Source: Maritimibacter harenae (GTDB taxonomy: Bacteria > Pseudomonadota > Alphaproteobacteria > Rhodobacterales > Rhodobacteraceae). Taken from it: a stretch of DNA of 64,000 nt. The stretch covers positions 6,820-70,819 of the forward strand of contig NZ_WTUX01000012.1 in assembly GCF_009882975.1 (NCBI RefSeq). Reading direction: 5' to 3'. Both the position numbers and the translations under genes were made by a program. The notes below the pieces were generated by a model. The model was not told the origin of the DNA and ran no database searches. It saw nothing but the letters and a program-made list of their open reading frames with translations. Below are positions 9,178-17,889 of this stretch, piece after piece. Position 1 is the stretch's first letter, and every line of letters starts with the position of its first letter.

Positions 9178-9528
9178 CTCTTTCCTCCTTTTTGCCAGGT
9201 CAAAGCCGTGCGAACGGAACAAGCTTACCGGGCCTACAAGCAGCGAATGCTTGCGGCTGCCCGCCCATGGACGGGGCTGCATGTTCCAATTCCAAGGCCT
9301 CCTAGCCCTCCCAAAGCGCTCATCCGGCGTACCGATCTGAAGGCGCTGAAACGAGCCGACCATGACGCTACGTTTGAGTCAAATTTGCGGTTGCGCAGAG
9401 CGGTACAGAACGATTCTTTTGGATTTTTTTCATTCTTTTCTTAGTGATTCCTATTCTCCATCGCGCAACACATGGGTGCGAACTTGAAGCTCGGCGCGTC
9501 CGGAACATGCCCGGCTCGCCCGCGTCCG
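9178..9528 (-). promoter_or_regulatory. gap upstream of importer 1, likely promoter region
   Basis: About 350 bp without a credible gene lie between the alcohol dehydrogenase and the binding-protein gene. The part from 9405 to 9460 is strongly AT-rich (runs of T on the plus strand) inside a GC-rich neighbourhood. A promoter for the importer-BVMO transcript is expected here, but I cannot fix a -35/-10 pair, and no copy of the GntR dyad of cluster 2 is visible. Confidence 0.35.
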
Positions 9529-10584
9529 TCAGGGCATCAACACGGCGCGACCGACGATTTTCCCCTCGACCAGCCGGTCCAGCGCGGCGTTGGCGCTGTC
9601 CAGGTCAAAGGTGATGGTTGGAAGCGATGGAACCGATTTGCTCGTCACCAGCTCCATCAACTCGCGAAATTCAGGAAGCGAGCCCATGTAACTGCCACGG
9701 ATCGTCACGCTCTTGATCGCGATCATCACCAATTGCCATGGGCTGGCCCCGCCGAAGAGGCCGACGACAACCATCGTGCCATCCTTGCCAAGGCACTCGA
9801 ACCCCAGCTTCGTCGTCGCCTCGGCACCGACGAAATCGACAACGGCTTCGGGCGTTTTGCCCACGGCTTTCGTGATCTGATCCTGTGCATCGAGCGCGGC
9901 CCCATCGATGGCCGCCGCGGCGCCAGCATCCAACGCTGCCTGCCGCTTAGCCGGATCGATATCGACGACGACCGGGGGCAACCCGCCCATGGCCTTGACC
10001 AGCCCGACCGCCATCAGGCCAAGCCCACCAGCGCCGATCAGAACCGCAGGCGTCCGGTCCAGCAGGTGCTCGACTTTCTTAAGGGCGCTGTAGGTGGTCA
10101 GCCCCGAACAGGCAAGCGGCGCGGCGTGTTCCGGGGCCATGTCGCCGATGGGGAAGAGATACCGTTCATGCGGCACGCGAACTTGCGTGGAATAGGCGCC
10201 GTCCACGTGCACACCAAGAAACCGAGGCGTCGCACAGAAATTCTCTTTGCCCTCACGGCACAGGTCGCAATCGCCGCAGCCGTTCCACGGATAGACAAGG
10301 TAATTGGCGTCCCGGTTAAGATCGCCCGGCACATCCGGGCCCACCCGCGCGATCCGCGCAACGGGTTCGTGCCCCATGATATGCGGCAAGTGCATCCCGC
10401 GCTCTTCGAACGACAAGCGCTCGCCATGCCCAAGGTCATAGCCGCCATCGCGGATATGCAGGTCCGAATGGCACACCCCGGCGGCCAAGACATCCATGAT
10501 AATCTCGGACCCCTCGGGGACCATGTCTTCCCGATCTTCCGGCACGAGTGGCGTACCGAATTTCACAACACACTGACAATGCAT
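9529..10584 (-). CDS. Zinc-dependent alcohol dehydrogenase (MDR family)
   Basis: A 351-residue medium-chain dehydrogenase. Catalytic zinc residues are in GVCHSDLH and MGHEPVARI. The structural zinc loop has four cysteines in CGDCDLCREGKENFC. The cofactor motif is GAGGLGLMAVG, followed by a VVVDIDPAKR strand end that favours NAD. The start at 10584 has GGAGG upstream. Ten bp separate it from the aldehyde dehydrogenase stop, so the two are co-transcribed. Together they would oxidise a primary alcohol to a carboxylic acid, the role of ChnD/ChnE after lactone opening in cyclohexanol catabolism. The exact alcohol is unknown. Confidence 0.92.
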   Translation of the reverse strand: MHCQCVVKFGTPLVPEDREDMVPEGSEIIMDVLAAGVCHSDLHIRDGGYDLGHGERLSFEERGMHLPHIMGHEPVARIARVGPDVPGDLNRDANYLVYPWNGCGDCDLCREGKENFCATPRFLGVHVDGAYSTQVRVPHERYLFPIGDMAPEHAAPLACSGLTTYSALKKVEHLLDRTPAVLIGAGGLGLMAVGLVKAMGGLPPVVVDIDPAKRQAALDAGAAAAIDGAALDAQDQITKAVGKTPEAVVDFVGAEATTKLGFECLGKDGTMVVVGLFGGASPWQLVMIAIKSVTIRGSYMGSLPEFRELMELVTSKSVPSLPTITFDLDSANAALDRLVEGKIVGRAVLMP

Positions 10585-10594
10585 CGAAACCTCC

Positions 10595-12025
10595 CTACTT
10601 GAGACTGACGAATTTGGGGATGCAATAGGCCGCCAGCCCCTCCGGCCCGCCTTCGCTGCCCCAGCCAGACTGACGGCGCCCGCCGATAGGGCTGTCTTCG
10701 AAAACGATACTGAAACTGTTGATCCCGACCATCCCGGCATCCAACCGGTTCGACAGGTCATTGGCGGTCTCGTCCGACGCGGTGAACGCATAGGCGCCCA
10801 AGGCGAAAGGGGTCGCATTCGCCACTTCAATCGCATCGTCGAGATTGCGGAACCTGTTTATGATCGCCAGCGGGCCAAAGGGTTCGACCGACATCACGTC
10901 CGCACTGTCGGGAACGTCCGTGACCACCGTCGGCTCATAGAAAAAGCCGTCGCGGTTCAGCCTGCGCCCCCCCAGACGAATGGTGCCGCCCTTCGCTTCC
11001 GCGTCGCGCACAAGGCCCTCGATCGCATCGACGCGCGCCTTATTGGCCAGCGGACCCATCGTCACGTCCGGATCGAGGCCGTCACCGATGGACACGTCTT
11101 TTGCCTGCGCCACGAAGCTGTCGATGAACCGGTCGGCGATGCTGTCATGCACGAGAAACCGGGTGGGCGACACACAGACCTGGCCGCTGTTGCGAAACTT
11201 CGACTGAACCGAGGCCGACACCGCTTCGTCAATGCCCGCGTCCTCGCAGACGATGACAGGTGCGTGGCCGCCCAGTTCCATGACGCATGGCTTGGCCAGA
11301 CGCCCTGCCCGTTCGGCGAGCAAGGCCCCAACGCGGGTCGAACCTGTAAAGGCGACCTTGCGGATGACCGGGCTGTCGATCAGCGGATATACGCTCTCGT
11401 CCGGATCGCCATAGACGACCTGAACGACACCCGCGGGGAGACCCGCCATGTCCAGCGCACGCACGACGTATCCAAAGGCCGAGGGCGTCTCCGGCGCGGG
11501 CCGCACCACGACCGAACATCCGACAGCAAGGGCCGAGATCATCTTGCGGGCGGCCAGCGACGTCGGGAAATTCCACGGCGCGATGGCCAAGACCGGGCCG
11601 ACCGGTTCATGTTTCACGCGCAAATCGCGAAATCCGTCGCGCGCCGGAAGGAGCCGGTCGGCAATGTCGCGTGCGGCATTCGGCGCCCATTCGAACATCG
11701 CGATGCAATTGCCGATCTCGGTCATCGCTTCGGCGCGCGGTTTGCCCATCTCAAGCACAAGTTGGGTTGCCGCTTCTTCCTGCATCGTGCGCAGATGATC
11801 CGCCGCTTTCGACATCAGAGCCGCGCGCTCATTCAGGCTCCATGCCTTCCAGATCGCAAACCCGGTCTCGGCGGCGCTCAACACCTCGTCGATGATGGCC
11901 GGGGTCGCTGCCGGGCAGGCGCCGATCTGTTCACCGGTCGCAGGGTTCCAGACCGGAGACGAAGCGTCGGTGGCGCTCACCCACCGTCCGTTCACAAAGA
12001 GTTCCGGGTTCTTGTATGTCGTCAT
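10595..12025 (-). CDS. NAD(P)-dependent aldehyde dehydrogenase
   Basis: A 476-residue ALDH-superfamily enzyme, normal length. Seen: APWNFPTSLAARK near the cofactor site, FTGSTRVG, the general-base motif MELGGHAP and the catalytic cysteine in NSGQVCVSPTR. The C-terminus has GGRRQSGWGSEGGPEG, the usual substrate-site loop. The ATG at 12025 is preferred to an in-frame TTG 18 bp upstream because GAGGAT precedes it. It belongs to the SSADH/benzaldehyde-type branch by general look. It lies between the NDP-forming CoA synthetase and the zinc alcohol dehydrogenase, so it likely supplies the acid that the synthetase activates. Confidence 0.93.
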   Translation of the reverse strand: MTTYKNPELFVNGRWVSATDASSPVWNPATGEQIGACPAATPAIIDEVLSAAETGFAIWKAWSLNERAALMSKAADHLRTMQEEAATQLVLEMGKPRAEAMTEIGNCIAMFEWAPNAARDIADRLLPARDGFRDLRVKHEPVGPVLAIAPWNFPTSLAARKMISALAVGCSVVVRPAPETPSAFGYVVRALDMAGLPAGVVQVVYGDPDESVYPLIDSPVIRKVAFTGSTRVGALLAERAGRLAKPCVMELGGHAPVIVCEDAGIDEAVSASVQSKFRNSGQVCVSPTRFLVHDSIADRFIDSFVAQAKDVSIGDGLDPDVTMGPLANKARVDAIEGLVRDAEAKGGTIRLGGRRLNRDGFFYEPTVVTDVPDSADVMSVEPFGPLAIINRFRNLDDAIEVANATPFALGAYAFTASDETANDLSNRLDAGMVGINSFSIVFEDSPIGGRRQSGWGSEGGPEGLAAYCIPKFVSLK

Positions 12026-12067
12026 TTTCACAAGATCCTCCAATTTCAGGTCTCGCGCCTTGATCCG

Positions 12068-14131
12068 TCAGATCGGCGTACGTTGTTCGACCAGCGCGTC
12101 GGCGGCGATGGCACCTTGGGGCGTCGTTATCAGCGGGTTGATATCCACGGACTGCACCGATCCTTCGGTCAACAATTCGGCCACGCCACGCGCTGCCGCG
12201 AAAACGGCCTCAGTGTTCAGTGGTGCCGCGCCGCGCACACCGGCAAAAAGCGGCCCGATCCGCAGCTTTGACAGGGCGCTCGCGACATCGTTTTCGTCGA
12301 AGGGCGTCAGGAGCAAACGGTTGTCTGGCATCGCTTCGACCGCGATCCCGCCTTCGCCGACGACAACCACGGGGCCGAAGACGGGGTCGAGGTATCCGCC
12401 GACCACCATCTCGTGCCCCGAGGGTACCATCTCGGCCGCCAAGATGCCTTCGAATGGCACGTTCATGTCCGCGAGCTTGTCTTGAATTGCGCGGAAATTG
12501 CTTTCCACCTGGTCCGCTGTGTTCAGCCCGACGCGCACCAACCCATGCTCAGACTTGTGCGGAACGAGCGACGAGTTCGCCTTCAATACGATACCGTTTG
12601 GCGCGACCTCGAGGAACGCAAGCGCCTGCGCAACATCCTTACAGATTTCGCGGTTCGCGACCGCGACACCCCGCTGGGCGATTCTATCCAACGACCGGTT
12701 CTCGTCCAGTGTTTCGCCAGCCTTTCCGGGGGTCATGACGACAATGTCGCCCCCTGCGGCTTTTTGCATAAGCGACCGATGATTTGAAAACTGGGCCAGC
12801 GCACGTACGGCAGCGTCCTCGGTCTCGAACGTGGGGATCCCGTAGGCGGCAAAAGCCTTTCTCACTTTGTCCTGTGGGGCGGCAAGAACGACGGGTTTTT
12901 TCGCCTTCTTTGCAAAAGCAGCGGTGTCACGCGCGAAACTGTCCACATCATATCCCTCTCCACTGACTGGGATCCCGATGATGATCATATCCACGCCATC
13001 GTCTCCCCCGGCGTGAGGAAGGACTTTACCCAGCAGACCGCTGTCGGTCAGCAAGGCCGCCGTGATGTCGATCGGGTTCCGGCTGGCCGCGAAATCGGGA
13101 AGTACGTCGCGCACCGCCGCCTCGGTCTCGGACGAGAAGACGGCCAGTTCAAGCCCATATCGTTCGATTGCATCAGCCGACAGAACGCAGGTCGCCCCGC
13201 TGTTCGACACCACCGCAACACGGCGTCCACCTGCGGCCCACCCTTGCAGGTAAATCTCAGCTGCCTCCACCAGGGCTTCGGTGCCTTCTGCACGCCAGAT
13301 CCCGTGGCGCTCGAAAAACGCGTCAACGATCCGGTCTTCACTTGCAATGGCTCCGGTATGCGACTGCGCCGCGCGTTGCCCATCCGGGGACCGGCCCGAC
13401 TTCAACGCGATGATCGGCACGCCACGCTCGCGCGCGATCTTGGCGGCGCGGGCAAGGTGTGTGGGGTCTTGAAGTTTTTCAAGGTAGATCAGGCAAAGCT
13501 TCACGCTTGGGTCAGCGACCACTTCCGCCGCAAGTTCCCCGACCGTGACGTCCGCGTCGTTCCCCGTCGCGTGGCAATGCCCGATGCCCAGCCCACGCTG
13601 GCGCAGCATGTGATACGGCACCACGCTCATCCCGCCGCTTTGGCTGATGCAGGCAATAGGCCCCGTCTCGGGCGGGATTTCCACGAACATCGTCGAAAAG
13701 TTCAGGATGGCGCCGTTGTTGAAGTTCGCAAGCCCTTGACTGTTCGGCCCCACGATCCGCATCCCCGCGGCCCGTGCGACCTCCAGCATTTCGGCCTGCG
13801 CGGCGCGCCCCGCCTCGCCCGTCTCGCCAAAACCGCTGGCCATGACGATACAGGCTTTGACCCCCCGATCCGCGCAATCCCTGATCGTGCCAAGCACAAG
13901 ATCCTGCCCTACCGCAACGATGGCGACATCCGGCACCGTCGGGACTGAGGCGAGATCAGGATAACAGGTCAGTCCCTGCACGACCTCGCGGCCCGGATTG
14001 ATCGGATAGATATCGCCCTTGAACCCCTGCTCCAGCATAAAGCGGATCGGTCGCCCGCCGACCTTTTTGGGGTTCTGAGACGCGCCGAAAATCGCGACGC
14101 TGGATGGATTCAAAAGGGCCTGCAACGACAT
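12068..14131 (-). CDS. Acyl-CoA synthetase, NDP-forming (fused alpha-beta)
   Basis: A 687-residue acetate-CoA ligase (ADP-forming)-type protein. It has an N-terminal CoA-binding Rossmann domain (SSVAIFGASQNPKKVGGRP, 10-28), flavodoxin-like ligase domains with the phospho-histidine motif QSHTGA (H258), and a C-terminal ATP-grasp domain (~470-687, with LKANSSLVPHKSEHGLV). The family activates carboxylic acids with ATP and CoA through a phosphohistidine, or runs in reverse. It sits 42 bp upstream of the aldehyde dehydrogenase and 4 bp after the DUF35 gene, so it probably activates an acid produced in this pathway. Feruloyl- and pimeloyl-CoA synthetases share this architecture, so the substrate is open. 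Confidence 0.92.
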   Translation of the reverse strand: MSLQALLNPSSVAIFGASQNPKKVGGRPIRFMLEQGFKGDIYPINPGREVVQGLTCYPDLASVPTVPDVAIVAVGQDLVLGTIRDCADRGVKACIVMASGFGETGEAGRAAQAEMLEVARAAGMRIVGPNSQGLANFNNGAILNFSTMFVEIPPETGPIACISQSGGMSVVPYHMLRQRGLGIGHCHATGNDADVTVGELAAEVVADPSVKLCLIYLEKLQDPTHLARAAKIARERGVPIIALKSGRSPDGQRAAQSHTGAIASEDRIVDAFFERHGIWRAEGTEALVEAAEIYLQGWAAGGRRVAVVSNSGATCVLSADAIERYGLELAVFSSETEAAVRDVLPDFAASRNPIDITAALLTDSGLLGKVLPHAGGDDGVDMIIIGIPVSGEGYDVDSFARDTAAFAKKAKKPVVLAAPQDKVRKAFAAYGIPTFETEDAAVRALAQFSNHRSLMQKAAGGDIVVMTPGKAGETLDENRSLDRIAQRGVAVANREICKDVAQALAFLEVAPNGIVLKANSSLVPHKSEHGLVRVGLNTADQVESNFRAIQDKLADMNVPFEGILAAEMVPSGHEMVVGGYLDPVFGPVVVVGEGGIAVEAMPDNRLLLTPFDENDVASALSKLRIGPLFAGVRGAAPLNTEAVFAAARGVAELLTEGSVQSVDINPLITTPQGAIAADALVEQRTPI

Positions 14132-14135
14132 AGCC

Positions 14136-14492
14136 TCACCTTTCTTTCATGAAGTACGGAAGCCCGTATTGGCCATCCGGCAGCAAACAGACGCGGTCAC
14201 CGACCCGTAACTCGGTCTCGCACCCCGACATGATGCGCGGACCATCGTCCAGATCGATCAGGGCGATGGCGTAGGGCAGTCTGCTTTTCCACTCGGGCGT
14301 GGGCGCACGATGCATGATCGTCACCGCAGCCACACGCCCCGTGGTGGCGGTCCGCCAGTCCAGTGTGTCCGCTTGGCAGACCACGCAGAACGGCCTCGCA
14401 AAGGCCTGATTGCTGCCGCAGGACGTACAATGCTGGAATGCGACGTCACCACACGCAAACACCTCGCCAACGTGTTCGAAAATAGCCTTCAT
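14136..14492 (-). CDS. DUF35 OB-fold zinc-ribbon protein, partner of thiolase-like protein
   Basis: A 118-residue protein with a rubredoxin-like zinc ribbon (CTSCGSNQAFARPFCVVC, four cysteines) followed by an OB-fold ending in LPYFMKER. Its start overlaps the stop of the thiolase-like gene (ATGA), a very tight coupling. Such DUF35 proteins bind thiolase-superfamily partners: HMG-CoA-synthase-linked thiolases in archaea, and the Ltp2 retro-aldolase with the DUF35 domain of ChsH2 in steroid side-chain breakdown. Here it is best read as the obligate small subunit of the protein at 14489-15643. Confidence 0.88.
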   Translation of the reverse strand: MKAIFEHVGEVFACGDVAFQHCTSCGSNQAFARPFCVVCQADTLDWRTATTGRVAAVTIMHRAPTPEWKSRLPYAIALIDLDDGPRIMSGCETELRVGDRVCLLPDGQYGLPYFMKER

Positions 14493-15643
14493 CTCGCCCC
14501 CTGGTCCGCTCGAAGCACGAGGCCGACATGGGCCGACAGCACGCCGCCATCAGCGTGGACGTACCCGACCTCTGGCGCGTTGCGGACCTGACGGTCGCCC
14601 GCGCGGCCCTGTAGCTGCCGCGTCGTTTCGACCAGATGCGCCATCCCGCCCGCAACGCCGCAATGGCCGTAACTCAAAAGCCCGCCATGCGTGTTAATCG
14701 GAAGTCCATCATCGTCGTGCGCGCCTTCGGCGATCTGCCGCCCGGCCGTCCCAGGCGCAGCGAATCCGCAGGCTTCCAGCAGGATCGCGAAGGTAACCGT
14801 AAAACTGTCGTAGATGCCCAGAATGCCGACATCAGGTCGCGTAATCTTAGCTTCGGCGAATGCACGATCCGCCGCTTCGCGGGCACCGAAGCCGCTCCAG
14901 TCCTTGATCGCCGTCACGTGCTGATGACGATGGGCTTGCCCGGCGCCGGCCAGCCGCACCGCGCCCTGCGCAGACGGCTTGGCCGAAATCAGCAAGGCCG
15001 CCGCGCCGTCGGAAATCGGACAGCAATCGGCAAGCCGCAAGGGGTCGGCGATCACGCGCGTGTCCATCGCCTCCTCGACCGTGATCGGGTCAGGAACATG
15101 CGCACCTTCGGTCATGCCGCCGTGACGGCGCATGTAGGCCGCGATGTGGGCAAGCTCCTCGCGCGTGGCTCCACTGTGAGCAAGGTAGTGGGACGCGAGC
15201 AAAGCGTAGTAACCGGGAACCGTCGCACCAAAAGGCACCTCGTGATCCGCATGTCCGACCTGCGCCAGCGTCTTGATCGCCTGATCCCGACCGCCTTCAT
15301 TCGTCAATCTGTTTTCGCCCGCAACGACCAGCACATTCCGGTACCGACCGGCTTCAACCAAGAGCTTTGCATGCATGACCATGCCCGCGCCCGTCGCACC
15401 GCCAAGCTGAAGCGATACGGCATAGGCCGGGTCCAACCCGAAATGTTCGCAAAAGCGCGTCGCCATCATAAGATGCGGCATTGCTGTCGAATAGCCGGTC
15501 ACCAGCCCATCGACATCGGCGCGCTTAACGCTCGCGTCGTCCAGCGCCTGCCCTGCCGCGCGGGTCATCAGATCCAGACTGTCGAGGCCTTCGTGGCGCC
15601 CAAACGCCGTCAGTCCGACACCAGAAATGTAGGCAGCGCCCAT
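14489..15643 (-). CDS. Thiolase-superfamily protein lacking the nucleophilic cysteine
   Basis: A 384-residue protein of the SCP-x/lipid-transfer thiolase branch. Its fold is clear from NTHGGLLSYGHCGVAGG near the C-terminus and VLVVAGENRLTNEGG in the middle. The nucleophile loop, normally C(S/A)TG, reads LQLGGATGAG, so the cysteine position is Gly82. The true thiolase at 45357 keeps NQACATG. Combined with a coupled DUF35 subunit this fits a retro-aldolase of the Ltp2 type better than a classic thiolase (inference). The start at 15643 has GAGAGGTG upstream. A frame extending further upstream has no family similarity. Confidence 0.82.
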   Translation of the reverse strand: MGAAYISGVGLTAFGRHEGLDSLDLMTRAAGQALDDASVKRADVDGLVTGYSTAMPHLMMATRFCEHFGLDPAYAVSLQLGGATGAGMVMHAKLLVEAGRYRNVLVVAGENRLTNEGGRDQAIKTLAQVGHADHEVPFGATVPGYYALLASHYLAHSGATREELAHIAAYMRRHGGMTEGAHVPDPITVEEAMDTRVIADPLRLADCCPISDGAAALLISAKPSAQGAVRLAGAGQAHRHQHVTAIKDWSGFGAREAADRAFAEAKITRPDVGILGIYDSFTVTFAILLEACGFAAPGTAGRQIAEGAHDDDGLPINTHGGLLSYGHCGVAGGMAHLVETTRQLQGRAGDRQVRNAPEVGYVHADGGVLSAHVGLVLRADQGAR

Positions 15644-15785
15644 TGCGACACACCTCTCCCATTCGCCCGCACGGCTGGGCGCGCGGCACGTCATTCGTCC
15701 AGACACGAAGCCCGGACATTCGCAATTCGGATCCGTGAAGATCCCTCCCTCAAACAGAGCGGTCGTTGCCGCACTGCCCTTTTAC

Positions 15786-16610
15786 TTACGCAATCGCGTC
15801 CGCCACTTGAGCGGCCGGCAGTCTGAGACGTTTCTCCACTTCGTCTCGGGCGCTGCGCAGCGCCTTTATTGCCAAATCGCGGCGTTCGCCGGACAGGCGG
15901 TCCGATATGGCCGCAACCGACAGAGACGCAAGAACTTCGCCAGCCGGGTTGCGTATCGCGATGCCCATGCCGGACATGCCCTTGGCCACGAAGCCGGGCA
16001 AATCGGTAAATCCTAGCTCGCGCGACCGCTCGACCTCGGTCGCAATTTCCTCGACCGTCGGCCGGTAGAGCGACAACCGATCGCGCTGAAGCTCAATCAA
16101 GCGTGGCCGTTCTTCGTCCGAACTCCAAGCGAGAAGAGCCATGCTCCCCGCACCCACGCCAAGCGGACGACGCCCGCCCACGTTCAGCGACAGCGCCTGC
16201 ACCGGATAGGTGCCAATGTTGCGCTCGACACACAACGAATCGAGCCCGTTCGGCACGGACATGAAGGACACGTCCTCCAGCTTTTCGGTCAGAACCCCCA
16301 ACACAGGCCGCACAATCTGCTGCAGGTATCGCGTCGATGGCGGCACCCCCAGGCTTGCACGGAAGTCATCGGACACGCGGTAGCACATACTCCGATCCCG
16401 GCTGATGGCGCCCAGCGAACACAAGGTCGAAAGCATGCGCGACGTCGTCGTCTTGTGCAAGTCCAGCGCTTCCGAAATATCCCGCGACCGCAAACCGGGC
16501 TCAGGCGCAGAGCCGATCAACCGCAAGACGGTAATCGCCCGCCCAACGCTGTGGAGAGGGCCCGCCTCGGCACCCCGAGATGTCAGCTTATCGTCTTCCA
16601 TTTCGATCAT
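15786..16610 (-). CDS. IclR-family transcriptional regulator
   Basis: About 274 residues with an N-terminal winged helix (SVGRAITVLRLIG... LRSRDISEALDLHKTTTSRMLSTL) and a C-terminal IclR effector domain (GFVAKGMSGMGIAIRNPAGEVLASLSVAA). It is encoded on the same strand and 142 bp upstream of the thiolase-like gene, so it probably controls the catabolic genes below it and itself. The start is uncertain: ATG 16610 is taken, with a weak G-rich stretch upstream, while an in-frame TTG at 16631 or ATG at 16601 are alternatives. The 271-bp gap above it (16611-16881) holds no gene. Confidence 0.88.
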   Translation of the reverse strand: MIEMEDDKLTSRGAEAGPLHSVGRAITVLRLIGSAPEPGLRSRDISEALDLHKTTTSRMLSTLCSLGAISRDRSMCYRVSDDFRASLGVPPSTRYLQQIVRPVLGVLTEKLEDVSFMSVPNGLDSLCVERNIGTYPVQALSLNVGGRRPLGVGAGSMALLAWSSDEERPRLIELQRDRLSLYRPTVEEIATEVERSRELGFTDLPGFVAKGMSGMGIAIRNPAGEVLASLSVAAISDRLSGERRDLAIKALRSARDEVEKRLRLPAAQVADAIA

Positions 16611-16881
16611 GTCCCCCAGAATGAAACACAAGGATGCGTCCCAATAAACATGAAATCATGGTTTTTTGAAACGGATTGCACTTCTGTTTCGCTCTCCGCA
16701 ACACAGTGACGCCGGGTGTCATTCGAGGGAATCACACCCATCAACGCAGATGAAAACGAGTGCGCGCGGAGCGTCCAGCGCGCGGGAATCTCCCAAAACA
16801 CAGAGATGTCTCGCGTGGTTTGGAGGCGGCTTGGACACAAAGGTCCACGCGAATGAGGGCAAACAAATGCCGTCCGTCCAA

Positions 16882-17889
16882 TCAGGAAAGACCAGCGGCT
16901 TCCAACGCCCGCTCTGCAAACCGCTCTGCGAGAGGCCCCAACTCGCTCGCTTCCGAAGATGCCGCACTGCCTGACCGCACCCGGTCCGCGATCCCGACGA
17001 ATATAACCGAGAACCGGAAGAGCGCGAAGGCGACGTGGAACGGCCGAAGCGGGGACGTCGGCAAAGCGTGCTGCATGTATTCTTCAACGAACGTCTGTTC
17101 CGTTGGAATTCCGGCCGCCTTCCAATCAGTGTCCCGCACCCCGCCGTATTCGTCCGTGGCTGTCCGCCACGGCATCACGGCATAGCCAAGATCTGCCAGC
17201 GGGTGGCCCAGCGTCGCAAGCTCCCAATCGAGCACCGCGATCACCCGTGGTTCGGTCGGGTGGAACATAAGATTGCCAAGCCGGAAATCGCCGTGCGCGA
17301 TGGACGTCGCGCCATCGTCCGGCGGCATGTTTTCCGGCAGCCAGTCGATCAGACGGTCAAGCGCCGGAATGCGCGGCCCGTCCGACTGCGCGTATTGCTT
17401 CGACCAGCGCGCAATCTGCCGCTCGAAATAATTTCCCGGACGACCGAAGTCGCCAAGGCCCACCTCATCGGGCCGAACCACATGTAGCCGGGCAAGCGTT
17501 CGCGCGGCATCCAGGTACATCTCGCGGCGATCCGTCTGGGATACGCCCGACAGGCTGTTGGTTTCGAACACCCGCCCGTCGAGCCGCTCCATGACGTAAA
17601 ACGGCGTGCCCAGAATGCTGTCATCTTCTTCCAGCCAAAGTGCGCGCGGGACTGGAACCGCCGTGTCCGCCAGCGCCCGCAAAACCCTGAACTCCCGCTC
17701 GATCGCATGAGCGCCTTTCAGGATCGGTCCGTCCGGCTTTTTACGCAGGACCATCCGCGTGCCCCCAAAATCGACGAACCAAGTCGGGTTCGATTGCCCG
17801 CCGCCGATCCGTTCGGTCGTCAGGCCGGAATGACCCGGCAATTTAACAGAAAGCCAACGCTCCAGCACCGGAAGGTCGAGCGCACTCAT
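16882..17889 (-). CDS. APH-family phosphotransferase (LvaA / ACAD11-type kinase)
   Basis: A 335-residue aminoglycoside-phosphotransferase-fold kinase. Seen: a P-loop-like RIGGGQSNPTWFV, the catalytic loop HGDFRLGN (H199, D201, N206), and the metal motif DWELATLG (D221). Proteins of this type accompany or are fused to acyl-CoA dehydrogenases (ACAD10/ACAD11) and, as LvaA, phosphorylate 4-hydroxyacyl-CoA. The start overlaps the stop of the acyl-CoA synthetase (ATGA). It is the last gene of a four-gene set, SDR-ACAD-synthetase-kinase. Antibiotic resistance is unlikely in this setting. Confidence 0.88.
   Translation of the reverse strand: MSALDLPVLERWLSVKLPGHSGLTTERIGGGQSNPTWFVDFGGTRMVLRKKPDGPILKGAHAIEREFRVLRALADTAVPVPRALWLEEDDSILGTPFYVMERLDGRVFETNSLSGVSQTDRREMYLDAARTLARLHVVRPDEVGLGDFGRPGNYFERQIARWSKQYAQSDGPRIPALDRLIDWLPENMPPDDGATSIAHGDFRLGNLMFHPTEPRVIAVLDWELATLGHPLADLGYAVMPWRTATDEYGGVRDTDWKAAGIPTEQTFVEEYMQHALPTSPLRPFHVAFALFRFSVIFVGIADRVRSGSAASSEASELGPLAERFAERALEAAGLS

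Noticed and set aside
9472-10602. A 376-codon plus-strand frame opposite the zinc alcohol dehydrogenase.
   Set aside because: His/Arg-rich nonsense-like translation; the minus strand has all zinc-ligand motifs and a good ribosome site.
16668-16690. GAAAC-N13-GTTTC inverted repeat upstream of iclR, as a possible operator.
   Set aside because: Arms of 5 bp with a long spacer occur often by chance in this AT-richer stretch, and no second copy is seen in cluster 1.
16882-17889. Reading the APH-fold gene as an aminoglycoside resistance determinant.
   Set aside because: It is co-transcribed with acyl-CoA synthetase and ACAD genes, the setting of LvaA/ACAD11-type kinases, and no resistance-gene context is present.
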